Origin: Methylotetracoccus sp.
GTDB taxonomy: Bacteria; Pseudomonadota; Gammaproteobacteria; Methylococcales; Methylococcaceae
Assembly: GCA_025458755.1 (NCBI GenBank)
Contig: JALORT010000145.1
Location: 1 to 6,116, forward strand
DNA: 6,116 nucleotides
Direction of reading: 5' to 3'
Shown: positions 1 through 6,031 of the stretch, in pieces
Numbering within the stretch: the first letter of the stretch is position 1
Layout: each line of letters begins with the position of its first letter
Program-made: the position numbers and the translations under genes
The notes under the pieces: model-generated
What the model saw: the letters and a program-made list of their open reading frames with translations, nothing else
Told to the model about the DNA's origin: nothing
Database searches by the model: none

Positions 1-2
1 CG

Positions 3-167
3 CAGCGCGATGTGTCCCTGAGCCTGCACCCGGATCAGATCGAGCGCCTGTTAGCCGCTTGGAAACCAAATCCACTGAATAACGTCCCTGCGCAGCCGGT
101 AGCCACAGGATACCAGACGCCAGAACCGGCGCTCACGGCCGCGGGGCCCCCCGTCAGCAGAGAGTGA
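3..167 (+). CDS. C-terminal end of an unrecognised protein (5' truncated by window edge)
   Basis: Frame 3 is open from the first bases to a TGA at 165-167, giving 54 residues. The other two forward frames stop early (at about 19 and 71). The visible part begins QRDVSLSLHPDQIERLLAAW, a charged, probably helical stretch. It then becomes a Pro/Ala-rich, low-complexity tail (KPNPLNNVPAQPV and later PALTAAGPPVSRE) that looks like a disordered C-terminus. I see no catalytic motif, membrane segment or zinc ligands, and I do not recognise the family. The start lies outside the window. A possible small ORF begins 5 bases after the stop, close enough for co-transcription. That this frame is coding is inferred from its openness at high GC and its protein-like composition; 54 codons is short for certainty. 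Confidence 0.45.
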   Translation, partial: QRDVSLSLHPDQIERLLAAWKPNPLNNVPAQPVATGYQTPEPALTAAGPPVSRE

Positions 168-172
168 AAACG

Positions 173-277
173 ATGAGGCCAGCAGCGGACGGGATCGTCT
201 TCGCTGTCATCATCGTAGCCGGTTCGGTGCCACTTGGCATTCGGCTTCCTGTCCCAGCCCGTCTAGCGGCAGTCTGA
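173..277 (+). CDS. Possible 34-residue hydrophobic small protein
   Basis: An ATG at 173 opens 34 codons ending in TGA at 275-277. The product starts MRPAADGIVFAVIIVAGSVP and carries one hydrophobic run at about residues 8-22 (GIVFAVIIVAGSVPL), enough for a single short membrane segment, with Arg residues on both sides. A weak purine-rich site (AGAGAG, 159-164) lies 8 bases ahead of the ATG and overlaps the end of the preceding gene, which stops at 167. This could be translationally coupled to that gene. It could equally be a chance ORF: it is short, has no recognisable family, and a TGCCA-CT-TGGCA inverted repeat (228-239) sits inside it. No function is proposed. Confidence 0.22.
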   Translation: MRPAADGIVFAVIIVAGSVPLGIRLPVPARLAAV

Positions 278-282
278 CCATT

Positions 283-301
283 CGACGCGGTGTTACCGTC
301 G
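283..301. terminator. Weak bulged hairpin between convergent genes
   Basis: CGACGCGGT (283-291) can pair with ACCGTCG (295-301) around a 3-base loop, giving seven base pairs with a 2-base bulge. It lies 31 bases beyond the stop of the leftward FN3 gene and just after the possible small ORF ending at 277, where a bidirectional terminator could sit. No T-run follows on either strand, so intrinsic termination is doubtful. Confidence 0.2.
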
Positions 302-331
302 CCTGACGCCAAAACCCCGGGCCAGCCCTCT

Positions 332-1021
332 TCACTGGCTTAATTCGACGTCAACGAAGTCGTAAGATAGGTTTTCGACCGTGAGGTTGCCGTCCATGAA
401 CGTGTCAACTCCAAAATAAACCCGGTACTGGCCTGTTGTCGAATCGGAAGTTGGCAGCGTAAGAATATCCAGCGATTCTACGTACGGCAGTGGCCCTTGA
501 TAAAAAGGTTGTACAATGTCTGTCCAAGCGAACCCGTCATAGAAAAGTAGGCCGTTGGGTCCCTTCAGCGCCAGCCAGAAGTCGGTGCTGTCGTTCCTTC
601 CTTTATTATCCAGGCTCACTGTCATCGTTACAGTATCTCCGGGAATCACTTTGACTGAGCCAGTTGTGCCGTTGCATTTGACGGCTACGCGAACTGGGTG
701 GTATTCGACCTCGTTTGAATCGGCGCTTTCGGCCTCTGAATTATAGGCGCGCACCACAAAATAGGTGGTCGCGTCCGTCGAGTCCGAAAACGTCCAGGTC
801 GTTTCTGTACCCACCCATGCCGGATGATCGTAGTCGTAGTTTTCCCCGTGTAAGCGGGAGAAAAGTGCGTAGCGGTCTGCCATCTCGCTGGGGTCCCACG
901 CGAGCGTCACCGTGATGGCGGCGGCCGATGACGAGCAGACCAGACTCCCGGCAAGGATCGCAGACCAGAGGACATTTCGCCACGAAAGCTCAGTTGCGAT
1001 AGGTCGACATGAGGTTTGCAT
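332..1021 (-). CDS. Secreted fibronectin type III domain protein
   Basis: I place the start at the ATG at 1019-1021, giving 229 residues. The frame is open further upstream through a TTG at 1147, but this ATG puts a good signal peptide at the N-terminus: Arg at 6 and 16, a hydrophobic core around residues 17-30 (VLWSAILAGSLV), then SSSAAA with likely signal peptidase I cleavage near residue 35. The Cys at 29 is in a poor lipobox context, so a lipoprotein is unlikely. Residues about 36-107 form one fibronectin type III domain: VTLAWDPS strand with its Trp, then YFVVRAYN and SNEVEYHP near its end. Residues about 109-229 form a second beta-rich module with GDTVTMTVSLDNKG, YQGPL and YRVYFGVDTFMDGNL. 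From memory, this FN3 plus 'PGDxVxxTVSLD...YFGVDxxxDG' layout recurs in exported proteins of Gamma- and Deltaproteobacteria; I know no defined function. The role is probably extracellular or periplasmic binding or adhesion, which is inference. No clear Shine-Dalgarno precedes the ATG. GC is well below that of the neighbours. Confidence 0.8.
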   Translation of the reverse strand: MQTSCRPIATELSWRNVLWSAILAGSLVCSSSAAAITVTLAWDPSEMADRYALFSRLHGENYDYDHPAWVGTETTWTFSDSTDATTYFVVRAYNSEAESADSNEVEYHPVRVAVKCNGTTGSVKVIPGDTVTMTVSLDNKGRNDSTDFWLALKGPNGLLFYDGFAWTDIVQPFYQGPLPYVESLDILTLPTSDSTTGQYRVYFGVDTFMDGNLTVENLSYDFVDVELSQ

Positions 1022-1222
1022 ACTGTTCGTAGCGTATTTTTCAGAAGATGGAAGACATTGAAAGCGCTTTGAACGAAGCCATCCGGTCGAGCGTTTCAAC
1101 CAAACATAGGCAAGGACCATCCAGTGAACTAGGGTCCCGCTAAGCAATTCAGTGTTACTTCCCAGTACGATGGTGACCAGGCGGTACGGGGTGACGCCAG
1201 CGACGAAACTGTCCCCGGCTAC

Positions 1223-1498
1223 TTAAGCCAAAAACCTTGAGAGGCCAAATGATTCGGGATTAGCGGAGGGGGTGGGTGGGGCCGATTCCATAGAGCCTTG
1301 GCTGCAGCGGCGGTCATGTTTCCAGTGAAAAGGAGGAATAACCTGGATTTCGGCTGCGTCAGCAACCACTACTCTGGCGGTAGCCTCGCCGGTCAGCTTC
1401 AAAACGTGACTAGAGCGTGCAGAGAGTTTCTGGTCGTCGGTCAGAACGGGCGCCGTTCGGCGCGGTTGTTCAGGCGCTGGTTCGAACATCAGGCGCAC
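1223..1498 (-). CDS. Doubtful 91-residue ORF in frame with the FN3 gene
   Basis: The ORF runs from a GTG at 1496-1498 to a TAA at 1223-1225. The product includes LTGEATARVVVADAAEIQVI and ends in a Pro/Ser-rich stretch (ESAPPTPSANPESFGLSRFLA). There is no recognisable domain or signal peptide. It lies in the same reading frame as the FN3 gene: past the TAA, the frame is open for 25 codons to the TTG at 1147 and on into that gene. It could be chance, or a decayed or stop-interrupted upstream part of a longer gene. The preferred FN3 start has its own signal peptide and does not need it. Third-position composition is mixed rather than strongly GC-biased, which argues against a native gene of this genome. 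Confidence 0.18.
   Translation of the reverse strand: MRLMFEPAPEQPRRTAPVLTDDQKLSARSSHVLKLTGEATARVVVADAAEIQVIPPFHWKHDRRCSQGSMESAPPTPSANPESFGLSRFLA
1265..1281 (+). other. G-rich tract with G-quadruplex potential
   Basis: The plus strand reads GGAGGGGGTGGGTGGGG. It has three runs of three or more G plus a GG, separated by single bases. That satisfies a two-layer quadruplex pattern and nearly a three-layer one. On the other strand it is C-rich and falls within the doubtful leftward ORF. It lies about 240 bases upstream of the FN3 start. Any regulatory role is inference. Confidence 0.3.
1328..1345 (+). promoter_or_regulatory. Strong Shine-Dalgarno-like site without a standard start codon
   Basis: AAAAGGAGG at 1328-1336 is a near-perfect match to the anti-Shine-Dalgarno. 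Six bases on comes CTG (1343-1345), in frame with 54 codons running to a TGA at 1505-1507. No ATG, GTG or TTG occurs at normal spacing. A CTG start would make a short basic peptide of unknown type. Coincidence is likely. Confidence 0.15.
1450..1496. other. Two adjacent GC-rich hairpins
   Basis: GCGCC (1450-1454) pairs with GGCGC (1459-1463) around GTTC. A second element, GCGCTG (1474-1479) with CAGGCGC (1490-1496), pairs with one bulged base around a 10-base loop that itself contains the palindrome GTTCGAAC (1480-1487). Neither is followed by a convincing T-run on either strand, so a terminator is not well supported. They could be structured leader RNA or chance in GC-rich DNA. Confidence 0.2.
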
Positions 1499-1546
1499 CG
1501 CCCCTGACGCCGCAGCGGTAGCGGAGCATGTGGGTCATTCTGAGTC

Positions 1547-1576
1547 AGCCGACCACCCCGTAAGACCGAGTCGGCT
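1547..1576 (-). terminator. Weak candidate terminator downstream of glpK
   Basis: AGCCGAC (1547-1553) and GTCGGCT (1570-1576) form a perfect 7-bp inverted repeat around 16 bases. It lies about 60 bases past the glpK stop. The loop is long and no T-run follows in the leftward direction, so it is at best a weak or factor-dependent termination site. Confidence 0.18.
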
Positions 1577-1638
1577 CCCCTTCGCGGGCACGAAATCTTG
1601 ATCGGAACGTCACATCCGACCAAGCTTTTCGATCGGCA

Positions 1639-3171
1639 TCACACGTGCGGTCGGCCCACCTCGGGACCCGACGGGTCATCAACCCAACCGAAGCTGCGGG
1701 TGACCGCCTTCTTCCAGCCGGCGTAGAGCGATTCGCGTCGCCCGGCGCCCATGGCCGGCCGGAACAGCGTGTCGCATTGCCATAGCGACCGCAATTCCTG
1801 AACATCCCTCCAGAAATCCACCGCCAGTCCGGCGGCAAACGCCGCACCCAGCGCGGTAAGCTCCGGCATGCGCGACCGCAGCACGGGCATGCCCAGGATA
1901 TCGGCCTGAAATTGCATCAGCGTTTCATTAGCCACCATGCCGCCATCGACCTTGAGGTTCGGCAAACAGATCCCGGCTTCCGCGCGCATGGCCTCCAAGA
2001 CGTCACGCGTCTGATAGGCCGTCGCTTCAAGAGCGGCGCGCGCGAAATGCGACTTGCCGGCATAGGCGGTCAAGCCGGTGATCACGCCGCGCGCGTCGCT
2101 GCGCCAGTACGGGGCAAACAGACCCGAAAACGCCGGCACGATGTAAATCCCGCCATTGTCGGGCACCTGACCGGCCAGCGCCTCGATCTCCGCGGCGTGT
2201 TCGATCAAGCCCATGCGGTCTCGCAGCCATTGCACCAATGCTCCGGCGATCGCGACCGAACCTTCCAGCGCGTAGACTGGACGTTCATTCCCGATTCGCC
2301 ACGCCAGTGTGGTCAGCAGACCCTGACGAGACGGCACCGGCGTCTGCCCGGTATTCAGCAGCAGAAAGCAGCCGGTCCCGTAGGTGTTCTTGGCTTCCCC
2401 CGGCAGGAAACAGGCTTGCCCGAACAACGCTGCCTGTTGGTCGCCCAGATTTCCGGCCACGGGAATGCCTTGGGCGATACCGCGGGCTTCGCCAAAGATT
2501 TCGCTCGAAGATCGAATCCGGGCGAGCAAGCCGCGCGGTATCCGGTGCAGTTCGAGCAGTTCATCGTCCCACTCCAGAGTCGCCAGATTCATCAGTTGGG
2601 TTCGCGACGCGTTGGTCACGTCAGTGACATGGATGCCGCCCGCGGACCCTCCGGTCAGATTCCAGATCAGCCAGCTGTCGATGGTCCCGGCCAGGAGCTC
2701 GCCGCGGTCGGCGCGCTCTCTCGCCCCGGCGGTGTGGTCGAGCAGCCACGCGAGTTTCGGCCCCGAGAAATAGGTCGCCAGCGGCAGGCCGGTCTTGCCG
2801 CGAAGGCGGTCGATGCCGCCCTTTCGAGCCAGTTCGCGGCAGATGCCTTCGGTGCGGGTATCCTGCCACACGATCGCGGGTGCGACCGGCTGACCGGTCC
2901 CGCGGTCCCACAGCACAACGGTTTCACGCTGATTGCTGATTCCGAGCACCGCGACATCCTCGACCGTCGCCCCGGCATCGGCAAGAGCGTGGGTCCAGAC
3001 GGCTTGTGTATTCCGCCAGATCTCCGCGGCATCGTGCTCGACCCAACCCGGCTGCGGGTAGATCTGCCGATGCTCCATCTGCGCCTGGCCGGCGCGGTGC
3101 GCTGCGCGGTCGAACAAGATGCAGCGTGTACTGGTCGTTCCCTGATCGATGGCGGCGACATAGCGGGTCAT
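1639..3171 (-). CDS. glpK: Glycerol kinase (ATP:glycerol 3-phosphotransferase)
   Basis: Cytoplasmic FGGY-family kinase that converts glycerol and ATP to sn-glycerol 3-phosphate, trapping glycerol for catabolism or phospholipid synthesis. The product is 510 residues, close to the family's usual ~500. The ATG at 3169-3171 is chosen because [16 protein letters not shown] matches the family N-terminus; the frame is open upstream to 3267 but that extension is not family-like, and only a weak TGGA precedes the ATG. Visible motifs: phosphate loop DQGTTSTR (9-16), glycerol-contacting QRET (81-84), FGGY signature 1 [13 protein letters not shown] (134-146), catalytic base Asp244 in [13 protein letters not shown] (261-269), FGGY signature 2 (362-382) and VDGG (408-411) of the nucleotide site. 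By eye against E. coli GlpK, the GGKGGTR loop for fructose-1,6-bisphosphate is shortened by three residues and lacks its Arg, and the IIAGlc contact segment near 472-481 is not conserved. It is not followed by glpD or preceded by glpF here, and is transcribed divergently from the HNH gene. Confidence 0.97.
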   Translation of the reverse strand: MTRYVAAIDQGTTSTRCILFDRAAHRAGQAQMEHRQIYPQPGWVEHDAAEIWRNTQAVWTHALADAGATVEDVAVLGISNQRETVVLWDRGTGQPVAPAIVWQDTRTEGICRELARKGGIDRLRGKTGLPLATYFSGPKLAWLLDHTAGARERADRGELLAGTIDSWLIWNLTGGSAGGIHVTDVTNASRTQLMNLATLEWDDELLELHRIPRGLLARIRSSSEIFGEARGIAQGIPVAGNLGDQQAALFGQACFLPGEAKNTYGTGCFLLLNTGQTPVPSRQGLLTTLAWRIGNERPVYALEGSVAIAGALVQWLRDRMGLIEHAAEIEALAGQVPDNGGIYIVPAFSGLFAPYWRSDARGVITGLTAYAGKSHFARAALEATAYQTRDVLEAMRAEAGICLPNLKVDGGMVANETLMQFQADILGMPVLRSRMPELTALGAAFAAGLAVDFWRDVQELRSLWQCDTLFRPAMGAGRRESLYAGWKKAVTRSFGWVDDPSGPEVGRPHV

Positions 3172-3321
3172 GCATGCGTCCAGGTTCGCGGTAGAGGTCT
3201 TGGATTGATCGTGGCCCAGCACAACACGCTCGCGGTGCTGACACTCCTCTGGAAGAGGGGGTAACAAACGACGCTCAGGCTGGTCTTACCGACGTGCTTA
3301 TCACAGACGTCCTGTTGACCA
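3172..3321. promoter_or_regulatory. Divergent spacer between glpK and the HNH gene
   Basis: These 150 bases must carry the promoters of both glpK (leftward) and the HNH gene (rightward). I find no convincing sigma-70 -35/-10 pair on either strand. A short perfect inverted repeat, CCTCT-GGA-AGAGG (3246-3258), lies 74 bases upstream of the glpK start. A weaker one, ACAG-N5-CTGT (3303-3315), lies just ahead of the HNH start. Either could be an operator half-site pair, but both are short enough to be chance. I cannot identify a GlpR-type operator. Confidence 0.3.
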
Positions 3322-3672
3322 ATGCAGCCGGGTGATCGCATCGCGCCGCCGCAGGCCCGGTGCGAGCTGTGCCTTCGCAACACCGAGCTCGTCACCAAAC
3401 ATCACCTGATTCCGCGCAGCCAGCATGATAAACGCTACGCCCGCCGCCGCTTCACCCGGGAGGAGATGGTGAGCCGCGTTGCGTGGCTGTGTCCCCCCTG
3501 CCATAAATTTATTCACACCGTATTCACAGAACGGGAACTGGGCGCGGCCTGGAATCAGCTGGAAGCCTTGCGGCAGCATCCGGAGATCGCGGACTTTATT
3601 CGCTGGCTCGCCGCCAAACCATCCGATTTCATGCCGCGGGTTCGAACCATGAAACGGCCACGAAAAGAGTGA
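3322..3672 (+). CDS. Small HNH-type zinc-ribbon protein, putative endonuclease
   Basis: 116 residues. The ATG at 3322 is the only sensible start because an in-frame TGA (3316-3318) lies just upstream; no clear Shine-Dalgarno is seen. A zinc site is formed by Cys14-x2-Cys17 and Cys57-x2-Cys60. The HNH-like core has His27-His28 in KHHLIPR (26-32), then LCPPCHKFIH (56-65) with His61 and His65. Residues about 66-98 (TERELGAAWNQLEALRQHPE and onward) look like the helical tail common in this small-protein family, and the C-terminus is basic (KRPRKE). Classical HNH enzymes carry an Asn a few residues before the second Cys pair; here that position is Arg52. The fold assignment is good, but nuclease activity is not shown and the protein may only bind nucleic acid. 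It is divergent from glpK and ends 10 bases from the end of the converging protease gene, so it is probably its own transcription unit. No restriction, phage or toxin partner is adjacent. Confidence 0.8.
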   Translation: MQPGDRIAPPQARCELCLRNTELVTKHHLIPRSQHDKRYARRRFTREEMVSRVAWLCPPCHKFIHTVFTERELGAAWNQLEALRQHPEIADFIRWLAAKPSDFMPRVRTMKRPRKE

Positions 3673-3682
3673 CCGCAACGCC

Positions 3683-6031
3683 TCAGCGCTCCAAAACACG
3701 CGCGACCTTGGCGAAACTCTCCAGCTCGGCAGTCGCCCGTTCTCTGATCGACACCGGTGTCTGCCCGGTGAGGATCTCCAAGGCCTGATCGGCGGTTTGA
3801 ACCGCATGGATCGCGAAGCGGCCCTCGCGCACAGCCTGGACCACCGGGTCCGCCAACACCAGATTACAGACGTTCGCCTTGGGGATCACGATGCCTTGAC
3901 GCCCGGTCAGCCCACGCGCGCGGCAAAGTTCGAAGAAACCCTCGATTTTCTCGTTGATGCCGCCGACCGCCTGCACGTCACCATACTGATTCAACGATCC
4001 AGTGACGGCAAACGACTGGTCCAGCGGGATACCGGTCAGCGCCGACAACAGTGCGCACAACTCCGCTAGCGCCGCGGAATCGCCTTCGACATGCCCGTAC
4101 GATTGTTCCAAAGCGATGTTGGCCGACATCGCGAACGGCAGACGGCGAGCGAACTGGTGCCCGAGATAGCCGGCGAGAATCATCACTCCTTTCGAGTGGA
4201 GGGCTTGACCGAGTTCGACCTCCCGTTCGATATCGACGACCCCGCGGCCGCCCACATGCACGGTGGCGGTGATTCTGGCCGGCAAACCAATCACGCTGTC
4301 GCCGATTTGCAGCAAGGTCAGCGCATTCACCCGGCCGGCAGCATGCCCTTCGGTCGCGATCAGCACCACGCCGTTTAGAATCTCCGCCATCAGCTCCTCA
4401 CGGATACGTCCGATGCGCTGCTCCCGCGCAGCCAGAGCTTCCTCAACATGGGAGCTGCCGATCAGTGCGCCGCCTCCGCGCCGCCGGAATAAATCCGCTT
4501 CCGCAGCCACTTCCACGACCCGCCCGACCCGTGCCGACAACCTCTGCTGGTGTTCCGCCAAACGGGCGCTGTAGGTCAGCAAGGACGCCACAGCCTCCGA
4601 ACTCAGCGGCGCCAATCCTTGTCGCTCGGACAGCGTCTTCAACAGGCAGGCGAAATCCATCATCGACCCGGGGTCGCGCGGAAAGTACCGATCGAACTCG
4701 GCCAATACGCGAAACAGTTCAGGGAATTCCGGATCCAGCTCGCGCAGCGCATAGAAAAGTTCGGACGAACCGACCAAAGCGATCTTGACCGTCAGCGGGA
4801 TCGGCTTCGGGCTCAGCGTCGCCATCGCAGGTGCACCCTGCTCGGCCGGCGGTGTCTCGAATCGAATCGATCCGCTTTTCAGGCAACGCTTCAAGGCATC
4901 CCACACCGCGGGATCGGCAACCACCTTGTCGGCCTCAAGAACCAGATAACCGCCGTTCGCCTGATGCAACGCGCCGGGATAGATGCGATGGTAGTCCGTG
5001 GTCAGCGCGCCCTGTTCGTTGGCGTACTCGATGCGGCCGAACAGATTCTGCAGACTGGGATCCGGCTCACGCACCTTTGGTAGGCCCCGGTCCGGAGTCC
5101 GGCCGATCAGCAACCGAGGCACGTAGCGGCGGCGGAAAACGCTGCGTCGCTCCCTCTCGGCGACCACATCGTGGCTGGACTGCTCAAGGATCGCCGGCAC
5201 CATCGCTTGGGAAAAATCGGTTCGCAGCGTCTCCAGGTAGACCATGACTCCCGGAAATCCAGCATACTTCTCGCCGAAGGCGCTGAGTAGCGGAGCAATC
5301 GCCTGCTCCACCAACTCGCCCGCCAGCAGTCGCAACTGGTCGTCGGTTTCCCGCTTCCACTGCGGCAATTCCAGCAGCGCCTCGCTCAAGCAGTCTTCCA
5401 GCATGCGGACGTCTTTGTGAAATCGGTCCCGCTCCGCATCTCCCAGTGCAGTGAAACCCGCTTCGTCGACCGGAGCACCGTCTTTCAACGGCGCAAACGA
5501 AACGGTCTCGCCATTGCGAAACATCACAATCGCGACGGCCTTGGCCCGCTCCGCGACTCGATCAAGCGCGGCATCGTAGCGCTCCTTGAAGAGGCGCTCC
5601 AGGTTGGTCTTGCGGCGCAAGTACGCCGGGTTCTCGAAGGCCGTCCAAACGGACGACAGCAGCCCGTCAACCAGCGCCTCCATATCGGCGACCAGAAGCG
5701 GGCCCGTGCCTGCCGGCACGTGCAGCGGGACCGGTTCGCGGACTTCCTCGAAATGGTTCAGGTAAAGCCAGTCGGGGGGCGGCGGCTGGTCTCGAGCGGC
5801 CGTTTCGAGCACATATTGCAGCAGGCTGACACGTCCGGTCCCGGTCTCCCCGAGCACGAACAGGTTGTAGCCCGACCCCGCCATCGCGATCGCAAATTCG
5901 ATCGCCTCGGTCGCTCGCGCATGCCCCATGAAACCCTGACGGCAAGGCAGCTCGTCCGTCGTCCGAAACGGAAGGTGATCAGGGCTGAGCTGCACCGACA
6001 GGGATTCGGCGGGCAGCGGTTTCAGTGGCAT
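3683..6031 (-). CDS. Lon-family AAA+ ATP-dependent serine protease (AAA_32 / Lon-like type)
   Basis: 782 residues, close to the ~800 usual for this Lon-like family, which is distinct from classical LonA: it lacks the LonA N-terminal substrate domain. The ATG at 6029-6031 fits the family start (MPLKPLPAESL, then LPFRTTDEL); no good Shine-Dalgarno precedes it, and the frame stays open to the window edge without another ATG, GTG or TTG. The AAA+ part has a P-loop GETGTGRVS (61-69) with Arg67 in place of the usual Lys, a charged helical insert (about 135-300), Walker B-like GGYLVLEA (360-367), a sensor-1-like strand LVGSSE (419-424) and PELFRVLAEFD (437-447). The Lon proteolytic domain spans about 555-755, with catalytic Ser652 in EGDSAALAE and Lys695 in GGINEKIEGF, the expected dyad. 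It should act in the cytoplasm, unfolding and degrading selected or damaged proteins. It is convergent with the HNH gene, separated by 10 bases with no room for a terminator. Confidence 0.93.
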   Translation of the reverse strand: MPLKPLPAESLSVQLSPDHLPFRTTDELPCRQGFMGHARATEAIEFAIAMAGSGYNLFVLGETGTGRVSLLQYVLETAARDQPPPPDWLYLNHFEEVREPVPLHVPAGTGPLLVADMEALVDGLLSSVWTAFENPAYLRRKTNLERLFKERYDAALDRVAERAKAVAIVMFRNGETVSFAPLKDGAPVDEAGFTALGDAERDRFHKDVRMLEDCLSEALLELPQWKRETDDQLRLLAGELVEQAIAPLLSAFGEKYAGFPGVMVYLETLRTDFSQAMVPAILEQSSHDVVAERERRSVFRRRYVPRLLIGRTPDRGLPKVREPDPSLQNLFGRIEYANEQGALTTDYHRIYPGALHQANGGYLVLEADKVVADPAVWDALKRCLKSGSIRFETPPAEQGAPAMATLSPKPIPLTVKIALVGSSELFYALRELDPEFPELFRVLAEFDRYFPRDPGSMMDFACLLKTLSERQGLAPLSSEAVASLLTYSARLAEHQQRLSARVGRVVEVAAEADLFRRRGGGALIGSSHVEEALAAREQRIGRIREELMAEILNGVVLIATEGHAAGRVNALTLLQIGDSVIGLPARITATVHVGGRGVVDIEREVELGQALHSKGVMILAGYLGHQFARRLPFAMSANIALEQSYGHVEGDSAALAELCALLSALTGIPLDQSFAVTGSLNQYGDVQAVGGINEKIEGFFELCRARGLTGRQGIVIPKANVCNLVLADPVVQAVREGRFAIHAVQTADQALEILTGQTPVSIRERATAELESFAKVARVLER

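Larger units (their letters stand above)
1148..1638. other. About 490-base spacer without a convincing gene
   Basis: This stretch lies between the FN3 gene frame and the end of glpK, both leftward. Both strands hold only short or low-quality ORFs: 1223-1498 leftward (91 codons from a GTG) and 1298-1507 rightward (69 codons). They overlap each other, so at most one can be real, and neither resembles a family I know. The spacer also contains a G-rich tract (1265-1281), a strong Shine-Dalgarno-like site at 1328-1336 followed by CTG rather than ATG, two small GC-rich hairpins (1450-1496) and a 7-bp inverted repeat (1547-1576). I see no tRNA cloverleaf; a GGTTCGAA at 1479-1486 resembles a T-loop but has no acceptor or anticodon arms around it. 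It must also hold any promoter of the FN3 gene, but I find no convincing -35/-10 pair. Confidence 0.6.

Noticed and set aside
218..242. Possible sigma-54 promoter element (TGGCAC on the minus strand)
   Set aside because: The -24-like TGGCAC is not followed by a TTGC-type -12 element at the required spacing, and no gene starts appropriately downstream.
1022..1147. N-terminal extension of the FN3 protein to the TTG at 1147
   Set aside because: It would bury the signal peptide 42 residues into the protein. The ATG at 1021 gives a normal exported N-terminus.
1471..1500. T-arm-like GGTTCGAA suggesting a tRNA
   Set aside because: No acceptor stem, anticodon arm or D-arm can be built around it. 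The bases form a local hairpin with a palindromic loop instead.
1912..3264. 450-codon rightward ORF antisense to glpK
   Set aside because: It lies opposite a glycerol kinase whose motifs are all intact. Its product is Arg/Gln/Gly/Pro-rich with no recognisable domain, as expected for the shadow of a GC-biased gene.
3172..3267. N-terminal extension of glycerol kinase to the start at 3267
   Set aside because: The extra 32 residues do not resemble glycerol kinase N-termini, whereas the ATG at 3171 gives the standard start a few residues before DQGTT.
4550..5083. 177-codon rightward ORF inside the Lon-like protease gene
   Set aside because: It is antisense to a continuous, well-conserved protease frame and its product is Arg/Gln-rich without family features; a compositional shadow.
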